Positions 1 through 5,231 of a DNA stretch of 33,427 nt are shown here, piece after piece (the first letter of the stretch is position 1; every line of letters starts with the position of its first letter). Origin of the DNA: a virus. The notes under the pieces were generated by a model. That model ran no database searches. It saw nothing but the letters and a program-made list of their open reading frames with translations, and had not been told where the DNA came from. The stretch lies in the IMG/VR virus record IMGVR_UViG_3300046000_007766, positions 1 through 33,427 of that record; one strand, 5' to 3'. The position numbers and the translations under genes were made by a program.

Positions 1-1
1 G

Positions 2-718
2 GGTACAAGTGATAAGTACGCCCACATCCCCACAGACCGTATTATTGATGATATGCAATTGTTAGGTTGGGGAGTAGTTGATGCCAAACAAGTAAAAGCT
101 CGTAAAGGCGAAGGTTACCAAAAACACCTAATTGTGTTCCGTAACAATGATATCCAGATCACCTCCGAGGATGGTGATACAGTTTTCCCTCAAATCCTAT
201 TGACCAATTCACACGACGGTAAAAATGCCTTTACCTTCACAGCCGGTTTGTTCCGTATGGTTTGTGAAAATGGTTTGGTTGTTTCCTCACGCGAGTTTGA
301 AAACATGAAGATCCGTCACTACGGTTATTCATTCGAAGAGCTTCAAGACACCATTAAGTCAATGGTTGAAAAGCTTCCCCTCACTGTTGAGTCTTTGAAC
401 AAGTTCCGTGCCGTAGAGTTGAGCCAAGAACAAGCCCTCGAGTTTGCTAAAAAAGCCCTCACCACTCGTTTCTCCGACGAAGAAATCGATAATATCCAGA
501 TTGACTTCAACGAATTGCTTACCCCAACCCGTCCACAAGACCGTGGAAGTGATTTGTGGTCAGTATATAACGTAATCCAGGAAAAGATCATCCACGGGAT
601 GTTTGATTACAAGTACGGTGTTAAGTCTCGTAAAGCCCGTAAAATCAAGAACTTTAAACAGGACTTGGTTATCAACGAGAAATTGTACGATTTGGCTCTT
701 GAATATGTCAACGCATAA
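2..718 (+). CDS. DUF932 phage/plasmid-like protein, 5' partial
   Basis: The reading frame is open from the left edge, so the N-terminus is missing. The first Met (base 53) is internal: the codons before it read GTSDKYAHIPTDRIIDD, which continues the family pattern of a conserved S.KY..PT stretch before the GW motif (LLGWGVVDAKQ). The rest (K.LIVFRN, TNSHDG..AF.F..GLFR.VC.NGLV) fits DUF932, a family common in phages and plasmids with no settled biochemical role. The C-terminal third is charged and helical. The gene uses more GCC, CTC and CGT codons than its AT-rich neighbours. Its last 14 bases overlap the next gene. Family is fairly sure; function unknown. Confidence 0.75.
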   Translation, partial: GTSDKYAHIPTDRIIDDMQLLGWGVVDAKQVKARKGEGYQKHLIVFRNNDIQITSEDGDTVFPQILLTNSHDGKNAFTFTAGLFRMVCENGLVVSSREFENMKIRHYGYSFEELQDTIKSMVEKLPLTVESLNKFRAVELSQEQALEFAKKALTTRFSDEEIDNIQIDFNELLTPTRPQDRGSDLWSVYNVIQEKIIHGMFDYKYGVKSRKARKIKNFKQDLVINEKLYDLALEYVNA

Positions 719-1127
719 CAACGTTTGGCTCAATGGTTCGTTTGATGTGCTCCATACGGGGCACATTAAATTGTTCCGTATTGCTCGTACGCTAGCTGGA
801 CCTCAAGGGACAGTCTGGGTTGGTATTGATACTGATGATCGTATTTCCTCCCATAAAGGTCCTACACGTCCAATCAATTCTCTCCAAGATCGTGTTTTGA
901 TGCTCTCGTCTATAAAGTATATAGATCATGTTTTGCCATTCGCATCGAATGCCGAGCTTGAATCGCATATAAACACTATAAAACCGAAATATATGGTGAT
1001 TGGTGATGATTACCGTGGGCGCGATATTATTGGTTCGCAATTTATTGAAGAAATTGTTTATGTTACCCGAGATGATAAATCTACTAGTAGTATTGTGGAT
1101 ATGATTAATTGGAGTATATACGGATAG
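705..1127 (+). CDS. Cytidylyltransferase-like nucleotidyltransferase
   Basis: A 140-residue single-domain nucleotidyltransferase of the HxGH superfamily (glycerol-3-phosphate cytidylyltransferase, RfaE C-terminal domain). Visible motifs are GSFDVLHTGH at residues 11-20 with the HxGH signature at H17-H20, and STSSIVD near residues 126-132, matching the ISSTxI-type motif that binds triphosphate. Length fits the family. These enzymes join NTP to a phosphorylated small molecule and release pyrophosphate; the substrate cannot be read from the sequence. I chose the ATG at 705 because the glycolytic-type Rossmann start (NNVWLNGSFD) follows at once; the in-frame upstream extension to 603 lies inside DUF932 and is unlikely. 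It overlaps the DUF932 gene by 14 bases, suggesting coupled translation. Confidence 0.85.
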   Translation: MSTHNNVWLNGSFDVLHTGHIKLFRIARTLAGPQGTVWVGIDTDDRISSHKGPTRPINSLQDRVLMLSSIKYIDHVLPFASNAELESHINTIKPKYMVIGDDYRGRDIIGSQFIEEIVYVTRDDKSTSSIVDMINWSIYG

Positions 1128-1177
1128 ATGTATTATTTGTAGTTAAGAAAGGTTTGCGCGCCGTAAATTTTTAAGAT

Positions 1178-1645
1178 ATGATTAAGAAAATTACTGAAGA
1201 AGAAGCACAACAATATATCCCTTGCTCTGAGGATTATACTAGAGGTTTTGATGCTGCTGTTTTTTATACCCTTACCCCCCTTGAAGATGGTTGGGATGAA
1301 GTAACATACTATACTTCTAGAAAGAAAAACATGTATGCTAATCGAGAAGGAGATTTTGATTCTTGGGTTTATATCCTTTCTAATCCTACTGTTCCGGGAA
1401 TGTTTAAAATTGGTTACACTAAACATTTACCTGAAGTACGTGCTCAACAAATATCTAATGCTACGGGTGTTGTTTTGCCTTATAAAGTAGAATGGGCTTT
1501 CCACTGCTATAATGGTGAACAACTTGAAGGTGAAGTTCATAAATATCTTGCCTCATATCGTGTAAATGATCATAGGGAATTTTTTCAAATCCCACTTGAT
1601 GAAGCTAAAAATGCTGTTGAAACCTTAGGGCAAAGATATATTTAA
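1178..1645 (+). CDS. GIY-YIG family protein (T5orf172/Mug113-like)
   Basis: 155 residues. From about residue 62 the protein reads WVYILSNPTVPGMFKIGYT, then VRAQQISNATGV and LEGEVHKYL...REFFQIPLDEA. This is the T5orf172 (Mug113) branch of the GIY-YIG nuclease superfamily: the Y-I and I-G-Y motifs, the conserved Arg after them, and a Glu in E..VHK near the C-terminus. Members are found in many phages, sometimes mobile, sometimes resident genes of unknown role. The first 60 residues are not recognised. A separate leader of about 50 bases precedes the ATG; I found no convincing promoter box in it. Domain call is good; actual nuclease activity is inference. Confidence 0.75.
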   Translation: MIKKITEEEAQQYIPCSEDYTRGFDAAVFYTLTPLEDGWDEVTYYTSRKKNMYANREGDFDSWVYILSNPTVPGMFKIGYTKHLPEVRAQQISNATGVVLPYKVEWAFHCYNGEQLEGEVHKYLASYRVNDHREFFQIPLDEAKNAVETLGQRYI

Positions 1646-1650
1646 AAAGA

Positions 1651-1682
1651 TTTGGCTCCCCGAAATCTTGTTCGTATATTCC
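1651..1682 (+). promoter_or_regulatory. Promoter, TTTGG-N19-TATATTCC type
   Basis: TTTGG at 1651-1655 and TATATTCC at 1675-1682 match the Bacteroidota primary-sigma pattern (TTTG, about 20 bases, TAnnTTTG). Over the 30 bases from the first box it matches the promoter at 2742 at about 23 positions, including a shared GTTCGTATATT. It drives the esterase gene at 1697 and probably 2179. Confidence 0.7.
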
Positions 1683-1696
1683 CCATGTTAAAGGTT

Positions 1697-2179
1697 ATGA
1701 AAAAAATATTGTATTTACACGGTTTAGAGAGTTCCAACGTTTGTGATAAAGTTGACTTTATGCGTGAACAGGCTGATGTGTTGGCTCCTTCAATTAATTA
1801 TAACAAACCTAATATCGAAGAAGAACTTATGTATATGGTTGAGTCTTTTCAACCTGATTTGATTATTGGTTCTAGTATGGGTGGTCATGTTGGATTAATG
1901 TTGGCTAATTATTATAACATAGATGCTATTGTTTTTAATCCTGCTATTCACTCACGTTCAATAGAACCTAAATTAGAAATATTAGAAGCTAGAGAACCTA
2001 ATTTTAATTTCCAACCAGTTATTATTTTAGGATTAGAAGATGATGTTATTAATCCTTTAATTACTAAAGAAATTCTTGATGATGCTTTATTTTATTGTGA
2101 TATTGAGGAAGTTGAAGGTTTAGGTCACCGTATTCCATTTCAAATATTTGTAGATATTTATAACAAATACGTAAAATAA
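1697..2179 (+). CDS. YqiA-like alpha/beta-hydrolase esterase
   Basis: 160 residues, the size of the YqiA/UPF0227 esterases. It starts MKKILYLHGLES, the HG oxyanion strand typical of the family. The nucleophile elbow is G-S-S-M-G-G with Ser60; Asp115/Asp116 in GLEDDVINP are the acid candidates and His144 in GLGHRI completes the triad. The likely reaction is hydrolysis of a short acyl ester or thioester in the cytoplasm; no signal peptide is seen. A longer reading from TTG at 1652 or ATG at 1685 would overlap the promoter and its expected transcription start, so I chose 1697, which also has the same AAAGGTTATG context as the gene at 2800. Its stop overlaps the next start (TAATG). Confidence 0.8.
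   Translation: MKKILYLHGLESSNVCDKVDFMREQADVLAPSINYNKPNIEEELMYMVESFQPDLIIGSSMGGHVGLMLANYYNIDAIVFNPAIHSRSIEPKLEILEAREPNFNFQPVIILGLEDDVINPLITKEILDDALFYCDIEEVEGLGHRIPFQIFVDIYNKYVK
2154..2163 (+). promoter_or_regulatory. ATATTTATAA motif upstream of a start
   Basis: The 10-mer ATATTTATAA lies inside the end of the esterase gene, 15 bases before the ATG at 2179. The same 10-mer recurs before five other genes in the window. It could be a promoter -10 element or an AU-rich translation signal. Confidence 0.25.
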
Positions 2180-2739
2180 TGTCTTTCGATTATAAAGCTT
2201 ACTTAAAAAATAACCCTTTGTTAGAAGAATTACCTAAAGGACAATGGGTTGACCTTGATAAACAAGAAACCGAAGAATATTCGGGTGATATTTTTGATTT
2301 GATTGATACAGCATACGCGTCAATTGGCGGTAATTTAAATTATAAAAATGCAAGTGACGTAACAGGTGCGGAAGGTGATGCTGACTATGAAGTAATCGAT
2401 ATAGACGGTGATCCTGAACCTGATGCTGTATTAGTTTCTAAAAAGAAAGAAGCTGGTAATAAATTGACTGCTTTAGGTCACGATGGAAGCTCTGATGCTA
2501 AATCGAAATCTCTTAATAAACAAGCAGATATGCTTAAACAACCAGGTAACTATATTGAAGTTTCTGGTCGTATTAAGGATATTCTTTTAGGTAAAGGTGT
2601 TCCTGTAGTTACTGATAAAGCTACTATTGAAAAAGTAATGGGAAATAAAGCTATGGATATTCAAGATGATGGTTCTTACACTCGCTATATTAGTGGTAAG
2701 CAAACCCAAAAAATCCTTCTTGGAAAACCTTTAGCATAA
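2179..2739 (+). CDS. Conserved phage protein of unknown function
   Basis: 186 residues, soluble, no signal peptide or membrane segment. The middle reads FDLIDTAYASIGG, then a very acidic VIDIDGDPEPDAVLVSKKK, then LTALGHDGSSDAKS and a C-terminal half with GNYIEVSGRIKDILL and GVPVVTD. I recall this arrangement (LID.AY..IGG, DxDGDPExDAV, GHDGS) from uncharacterised proteins of other myoviruses, but I cannot give it a function. Translation is coupled to the esterase by TAATG, and both follow the promoter at 1651. The acidic DxDGDPEPD stretch could bind metal; that is a guess. Confidence 0.65.
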   Translation: MSFDYKAYLKNNPLLEELPKGQWVDLDKQETEEYSGDIFDLIDTAYASIGGNLNYKNASDVTGAEGDADYEVIDIDGDPEPDAVLVSKKKEAGNKLTALGHDGSSDAKSKSLNKQADMLKQPGNYIEVSGRIKDILLGKGVPVVTDKATIEKVMGNKAMDIQDDGSYTRYISGKQTQKILLGKPLA

Positions 2740-2741
2740 AA

Positions 2742-2773
2742 TTTGGAGGAGCGAAATTTCGTTCGTATATTTA
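2742..2773 (+). promoter_or_regulatory. Promoter, TTTGG-N19-TATATTTA type
   Basis: TTTGG at 2742-2746 and TATATTTA at 2766-2773, with the same 24-base pitch as five other sites in the window. It starts 2 bases after the preceding stop codon and lies 26 bases before the ATG at 2800. It probably serves the three small genes 2800-3490. Confidence 0.75.
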
Positions 2774-2799
2774 CCCCATAGAAATTAAAAATAAAGGTT

Positions 2800-3069
2800 A
2801 TGGATCACTTAGATAGAGAAGAAATGATGCTGTGGTTGAGCCAACAAGGTGGATGTCATGTTGTCGGAACTACAGAAGAATTTAATGATGAAGAAGATGG
2901 TATTTGGATTGCCGCTGATTCTACCCCCAAATTGTTTCAATATTATAGCCAAGGTAAATCTGGGTTTGAATGTGGGGTTGAAAAAGAATTAAACACTCAA
3001 ACAGGTCAGCGTGGTTGGTATTTCCAATTTAACGATCCAGGAACAGTAATGGTTTGGAAAATTAATTAA
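2800..3069 (+). CDS. Small hypothetical protein (89 aa)
   Basis: 89 residues, acidic and soluble (MDHLDREEMMLWLSQQGG..), with several Trp residues and a C-terminal half rich in aromatic strands (GWYFQFNDPGTVMVWKIN) that suggests a small beta domain. I do not recognise a family. It is the first gene after its own promoter, with the AAAGGTTATG start context, and two more small genes follow at 6- and 1-base gaps, so the three are likely one early transcription unit. Confidence 0.65.
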   Translation: MDHLDREEMMLWLSQQGGCHVVGTTEEFNDEEDGIWIAADSTPKLFQYYSQGKSGFECGVEKELNTQTGQRGWYFQFNDPGTVMVWKIN

Positions 3070-3075
3070 TTAATC

Positions 3076-3273
3076 ATGGCTAGTTTTAAACAATCCCTAT
3101 TAGATGCTCTAGAAGACAACCGTCTTGAAATGATCATGCCTTCGCGCGAATATACTGATAATGAAATTATTTTTATGCGTGGTTATAACCAAGCACTAAA
3201 AGATATGCTTGAAGATTATGATAATGACATCGAGGACGCTATTCAAAAATCACTAACATTTTCACTTAATTAA
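3076..3273 (+). CDS. Small hypothetical protein (65 aa)
   Basis: 65 residues, acidic and predicted helical (ALEDNRLEMIM, MRGYNQALKDMLEDYDNDIEDA). No family recognised. It sits 6 bases after the previous gene and 1 base before the next, in the short operon that follows the promoter at 2742. Confidence 0.6.
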   Translation: MASFKQSLLDALEDNRLEMIMPSREYTDNEIIFMRGYNQALKDMLEDYDNDIEDAIQKSLTFSLN

Positions 3274-3274
3274 T

Positions 3275-3490
3275 ATGGAAGATTTTATCTCACAAAACGA
3301 ATTCCAATCAGAAATGTCTGCAATTGAAGAAGCAAATTTTAATTTTAAATGTGATGAAATTTTATCACATGCCGATGAATTTGGAATGCAACTTGAAGTT
3401 GTCTACTCAGCTTTCAAACATAAAGAACAATTTCCTAATGCTTCATTGCTTGAATGTTTACAAGTAGGAGCTTACGAATGGGATATCTAA
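3275..3490 (+). CDS. Small hypothetical protein (71 aa)
   Basis: 71 residues, acidic, helical, no membrane segment (MEDFISQNEFQSEMSAIEEANF.., ending YEWDI). No family recognised. It is the last protein gene before the tRNA array; the array promoter begins one base after its stop codon, so its 3' end and the array leader are compact. Confidence 0.6.
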   Translation: MEDFISQNEFQSEMSAIEEANFNFKCDEILSHADEFGMQLEVVYSAFKHKEQFPNASLLECLQVGAYEWDI

Positions 3491-3491
3491 A

Positions 3492-3523
3492 TTAGGAAAA
3501 TTAAGATATTTTATATATCTTTA
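3492..3523 (+). promoter_or_regulatory. Promoter of the tRNA array
   Basis: TTAGG at 3492-3496 and TATCTTTA at 3516-3523, again at the 24-base pitch of the other promoters. Transcription would begin about at the first base of tRNA-Leu (3530), so this tRNA would need little or no 5' trimming. Confidence 0.6.
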
Positions 3524-3529
3524 TATCAT

Positions 3530-3615
3530 GCTGCTGTGGTGAAATAGGTAGACACGAGGGACTTAAAATCCCTTGACCAGTGATGGTCGTGCCGGTTCGA
3601 TTCCGGCCAGCAGTA
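3530..3615 (+). tRNA. tRNA-Leu(TAA)
   Basis: 86 bases, class II. Acceptor GCTGCTG pairs with CAGCAGT (one G.T pair), anticodon loop CTTAAAA gives TAA, a long variable arm follows, and the T-loop is TTCGATT in a 5-bp GCCGG/CCGGC stem. Reads UUA, the main Leu codon of the phage genes. CCA is not encoded (A then CA). First gene of the array. Confidence 0.95.
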
Positions 3616-3635
3616 CAAAAACGTTCTTTAACATA

Positions 3636-3735
3636 TTGGTGGTAGTTAGACGAAAATGGAATTCCTGCTGTGATGTTAACTTAATCAGCATATTCAGAAG
3701 TAGAAATGAGGTACCGCAAATTCCTCGCCACCTAA
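3636..3735 (+). ncRNA. Structured spacer between tRNA-Leu and tRNA-Arg
   Basis: A possible closing stem TTGGTGG (3636-3642) with CCACCTAA (3728-3735, one bulged T) ends exactly 5 bases before tRNA-Arg. Inside are an interrupted stem TGC/TGAT with ATCA/GCA and GAGG/CCTC. The 3' end carries CGCCACCTAACT (3726-3737), an exact reverse complement of the first 12 bases of the Leu-like tRNA at 4732, so part of this spacer may be an inverted tRNA-like remnant. No coding sequence seen. Confidence 0.35.
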
Positions 3736-3740
3736 CTTAT

Positions 3741-3814
3741 GGTTCGATAGCTCAGCTGGATAGAGCAACAGCCTTCTAAGCTGTTGGTCACAGGTTCGAA
3801 TCCTGTTCGAATCA
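3741..3814 (+). tRNA. tRNA-Arg(TCT)
   Basis: 74 bases. Acceptor GGTTCGA pairs with TCGAATC, D-arm contains AGCTCAGCTGGATAGAGC, anticodon loop CTTCTAA gives TCT, T-loop TTCGAAT. Reads AGA, the dominant Arg codon of the phage. Confidence 0.95.
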
Positions 3815-3816
3815 CT

Positions 3817-3939
3817 AAGAGAGACAGTGAAGCTGTAATTGAGAAGTAGAGTGTATTAATTGCTGAAAAAGGGTTTATATTAGGTAGGCGTCACTCATTG
3901 CACTCAATCAGAAACCCTGAAAGACCCGAAGTCTCTCTT
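3817..3939 (+). ncRNA. Structured RNA between tRNA-Arg and tRNA-Tyr
   Basis: A 9-bp stem AAGAGAGAC (3817-3825) with GTCTCTCTT (3931-3939) encloses about 105 bases and ends exactly 5 bases before tRNA-Tyr. Inside, AGGGTTT (3870-3876) pairs with AAACCCT (3912-3918). In the loop of that stem, CTCAAT (3903-3908) is complementary to ATTGAG (3838-3843) outside it, which would make a pseudoknot. T-rich sequence follows the stem. No coding sequence. Confidence 0.45.
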
Positions 3940-3944
3940 TTTAT

Positions 3945-4027
3945 TGGAAGGTGGGTGAGTGGTTAAAACCGGCAGACTGTAAATCTGCTCCCTTACGGGT
4001 ACGGCGGTTCGAATCCGTCCCTTCCAA
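3945..4027 (+). tRNA. tRNA-Tyr(GTA)
   Basis: 83 bases, class II. Acceptor TGGAAGG pairs with CCTTCCA, D-stem GGT/ACC, anticodon region CAGACTGTAAATCTG gives GTA, a variable arm of CCC/GGG type, T-loop TTCGAAT. The U1-A72 pair is unusual for tRNA-Tyr, which normally begins with G; shifting the register by one loses a base pair. Confidence 0.92.
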
Positions 4028-4035
4028 CTAAACCT

Positions 4036-4112
4036 TGGCGTGTATCTCCTCAAGCTTATACCTTGTAGAAAGAGTAATTGGTCACATGAGAGTTCAAGTC
4101 TCTCCCCGCCAA
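4036..4112 (+). pseudogene. Decayed tRNA-like sequence
   Basis: TGGCGTG (4036-4042) pairs with CCCGCCA (4105-4111) except for one T/C mismatch, and a perfect T-arm GAGAG-TTCAAGT-CTCTC lies at 4088-4104, preceded by a TGGTCACAT variable-like segment. Between them no normal D-arm or anticodon arm can be folded. It follows tRNA-Tyr by 8 bases. It is either a decayed tRNA or a tRNA-like RNA with a changed central part. Confidence 0.4.
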
Positions 4113-4124
4113 CCTTTTATTAAA

Positions 4125-4156
4125 TTTGGAAATCAAAAAATTATTTTATATATTTA
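4125..4156 (+). promoter_or_regulatory. Promoter inside the tRNA array
   Basis: TTTGG at 4125-4129 and TATATTTA at 4149-4156, same 24-base pitch as the others and one of the two best matches in the window. It lies 32 bases before the lipoprotein start at 4189, and could also boost transcription of the downstream tRNAs. Confidence 0.75.
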
Positions 4157-4188
4157 TATAACACAAATATTAATTAATAAAAATAAAA

Positions 4189-4350
4189 ATGAAAAACGTA
4201 ATTTTCGCTTTGATCGCAGTCGCTACTTTGGCTGCTTGCTCAAACAGCACTGAGACTGCTGCTTGTGATTCATGTGCTACTGATTCTACTATGGTTGATT
4301 CAACTGTAGTTGATTCTATGGCTATTGATAGTTCAGTAGTTACAGAATAA
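4189..4350 (+). CDS. Small lipoprotein with DS repeats
   Basis: 53 residues starting at the ATG at 4189. MKNVIFALIAVATLAAC is a lipoprotein signal with lipobox LAAC (Cys17). The mature part is Ser/Thr/Asp/Val-rich: from residue 30 it has a 5-residue period, ATDST, MVDST, VVDSM, AIDSS, then VVTE. DST, DST and DSM fit the D-(S/T)-(A/I/L/M/T/V) O-glycosylation sequon known from Bacteroides. Similar tiny D-S-T lipoproteins are, as I recall, common in Bacteroidota hosts, so this is probably a host-derived 'moron' gene. It has its own promoter and is followed by tRNA spacer. Function unknown; envelope modification or superinfection exclusion would be possible. Confidence 0.8.
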   Translation: MKNVIFALIAVATLAACSNSTETAACDSCATDSTMVDSTVVDSMAIDSSVVTE

Positions 4351-4461
4351 TACTGAGTCTAGCCAAAAAATCCTGTTGCACTCGAACAGGTTGACCTCGG
4401 GGAAAAGTTAAAAAGGGGGAGTACGTGAACCGATATCGTCTTAGAACAAACCTCCCTATAA
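4351..4461 (+). other. Spacer before tRNA-Thr
   Basis: No coding sequence. GGGGG (4415-4419) can pair with CTCCC (4452-4456, one G.T), ending exactly 5 bases before tRNA-Thr, as in the other long spacers. The hairpin described at 4366-4390 lies in its first half. Confidence 0.35.
4366..4390 (-). terminator. Possible minus-strand terminator
   Basis: CCTGTT (4372-4377) pairs with AACAGG (4385-4390) across a 7-base loop, and six A's precede it on the + strand. Read on the minus strand this is a hairpin followed by T6. No minus-strand gene is known here, so it would only stop antisense transcription, or the match is chance. Confidence 0.3.
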
Positions 4462-4534
4462 GCCACCTTAGCTCAGTTGGTAGAGCTACTGATTTGTAAT
4501 CAGTAGGTCGGCGGTTCGAGTCCGTCAGGTGGCT
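4462..4534 (+). tRNA. tRNA-Thr(TGT)
   Basis: 73 bases. Acceptor GCCACCT/AGGTGGC, D-arm TTAGCTCAGTTGGTAGAGC, anticodon loop TTTGTAA gives TGT, T-loop TTCGAGT. Reads ACA. Followed after only 6 bases (CAAAAT) by tRNA-Met. Confidence 0.95.
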
Positions 4535-4540
4535 CAAAAT

Positions 4541-4612
4541 TGTGGGATAGAGCAGTGGTAGCTTGTTGGGCTCATAACCCAAAGGTCGGAGGTTCGAATC
4601 CTTCTCCCGCAA
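4541..4612 (+). tRNA. tRNA-Met(CAT), initiator-like anticodon stem
   Basis: 72 bases. Acceptor TGTGGGA/TCCCGCA, anticodon loop CTCATAA gives CAT, T-loop TTCGAAT. The anticodon stem has three consecutive G:C pairs (GGG/CCC) as in initiator tRNAs, but position 1 pairs with 72 (T-A), which bacterial initiators usually avoid. It may be an initiator or an elongator; a CAT anticodon could also be modified to read AUA. Confidence 0.9.
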
Positions 4613-4731
4613 CAAAAGCCCGAAGTACAAGGGAACGAAGATAGAGTAAGTCCTCTACGAAAGTATGAACCTCTCCAAATCGTGTGTTGGCACAGTTAGC
4701 AACTCTGGGGGTAATCTAAAAGTTGCAAAAT
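4613..4731 (+). other. Structured spacer before Leu-like tRNA 1
   Basis: 119 bases without coding sequence. Hairpins seen: TAGAG/CTCTA around 4644-4660 and GCAACT (4699-4704) with AGTTGC (4721-4726). The second ends exactly 5 bases (AAAAT) before the next tRNA-like gene. Confidence 0.35.
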
Positions 4732-4837
4732 AGTTAGGTGGCGGAATGGTAGACGCAAGGATAAGTGGTGAGGTGAGGCGGGTAATCCACCGTAGATACC
4801 ATATCCACGTATACAGGTTCGAATCCTGTCCTGACTA
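4732..4837 (+). tRNA. Leu-like tRNA with extended central arm (106 bases)
   Basis: Acceptor AGTTAGG pairs with CCTGACT, the D-arm GCGGAATGGTAGACGC is of tRNA-Leu type, and the T-arm is ACAGG-TTCGAAT-CCTGT. In place of a normal 17-base anticodon arm there is a long rod: GGATA/TATCC, then TGGT/ACCA, then GGTG/CACC around a loop of about 12 bases. No 7-base loop with U33 and a Leu anticodon can be found. It may carry an insertion that is removed, be a non-translating tRNA-like RNA, or be decayed. Its ends are nearly the same as those of the element at 4923. Confidence 0.6.
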
Positions 4838-4841
4838 CAAC

Positions 4842-4917
4842 GTGTTGTTCCCTTGAGAAAGGAATGTTATAAGTGGTTTTGACTGAGTACCAACAACACT
4901 AAGGACTTCTCATCCTT
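4842..4917 (+). ncRNA. Structured spacer with possible kissing loops
   Basis: GTGTTGTT (4842-4849) can pair with AACAACAC (4892-4899). Alternatively TTCC/GGAA (4848-4851 with 4861-4864) exposes TGAGAA (4854-4859) in its loop, and hairpin AAGGA/TCCTT (4901-4905 with 4913-4917) exposes the complementary TTCTCA (4907-4912). The last hairpin ends exactly 5 bases before the next tRNA-like gene. No coding sequence. Confidence 0.35.
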
Positions 4918-4922
4918 AAAAT

Positions 4923-5053
4923 AGTCAGGTGGCGGAATTGGTTAGACGCTACATAGATAGTCAACTACAACTGTAATAAACCCGCTGGCCACGGTTAATA
5001 AGAACAGCTCTGTCGTAGAGGTTGACATACAGGTTCGAATCCTGTCCTGATTA
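4923..5053 (+). tRNA. Leu-like tRNA with very large central domain (131 bases)
   Basis: Acceptor AGTCAGG/CCTGATT, Leu-type D-arm GCGGAATTGGTTAGACGC, T-arm ACAGG-TTCGAAT-CCTGT, all close to the element at 4732. The centre (about 75 bases) folds into nested stems: GTCAAC with GTTGAC, continued by TAC/GTA, then CTGT/ACAG, then ATAAACC with GGTTAAT (one mismatch). Only about 10 bases lie between the D-arm and this rod, too few for an anticodon arm. No credible anticodon is seen. It is likely a tRNA-like RNA, or a tRNA with an insertion. Confidence 0.6.
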
Positions 5054-5062
5054 CAAAATCCA

Positions 5063-5141
5063 GTGTTCGTGAGGTGTAAGCAACAGGAACGAAAACACCC
5101 TCATTAAATATGTTGCACGTGTAAGTAATGGAACCTTACAC
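5063..5141 (+). other. Structured spacer before tRNA-Ser
   Basis: Two hairpins and no coding sequence: GTGTTCGT (5063-5070) with ACGAAAACAC (5089-5098, bulged), and a 7-bp GTGTAAG (5119-5125) with CTTACAC (5135-5141). The second ends exactly 5 bases before tRNA-Ser. Confidence 0.4.
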
Positions 5142-5146
5142 AAATC

Positions 5147-5231
5147 GGAAGATTGGCAGAGTGGTCGATCGCGGCAGTCTTGAAAACTGTTGAACCGAAA
5201 GGTTCCGTAGGTTCGAATCCTACATCTTCCG
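5147..5231 (+). tRNA. tRNA-Ser(TGA)
   Basis: 85 bases, class II. Acceptor GGAAGAT/ATCTTCC, discriminator G as usual for Ser, anticodon loop CTTGAAA gives TGA, variable arm GAACC-GAAA-GGTTC, T-loop TTCGAAT. Reads UCA, very frequent in the tail genes. Confidence 0.95.

Noticed and set aside
603-704. Longer N-terminus for the nucleotidyltransferase
   Set aside because: The extension lies inside the DUF932 coding region and precedes a family start that needs no extra residues.
1136-1171. Possible promoter before 1178 (TTTG at 1136, TAAATTTT at 1164)
   Set aside because: The pitch is 28 bases instead of 24 and the second box is weak.
1652-1696. TTG (1652) or ATG (1685) start for the esterase
   Set aside because: Both overlap the promoter or its expected transcription start; the ATG at 1697 begins the family directly.
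3573-4253. Plus-strand open frames at 3573-3779 and 4035-4253
   Set aside because: They cover tRNA-Leu/Arg and the tRNA-like sequence, and the second runs out of frame through the lipoprotein gene, whose own frame has a signal peptide, lipobox and promoter.
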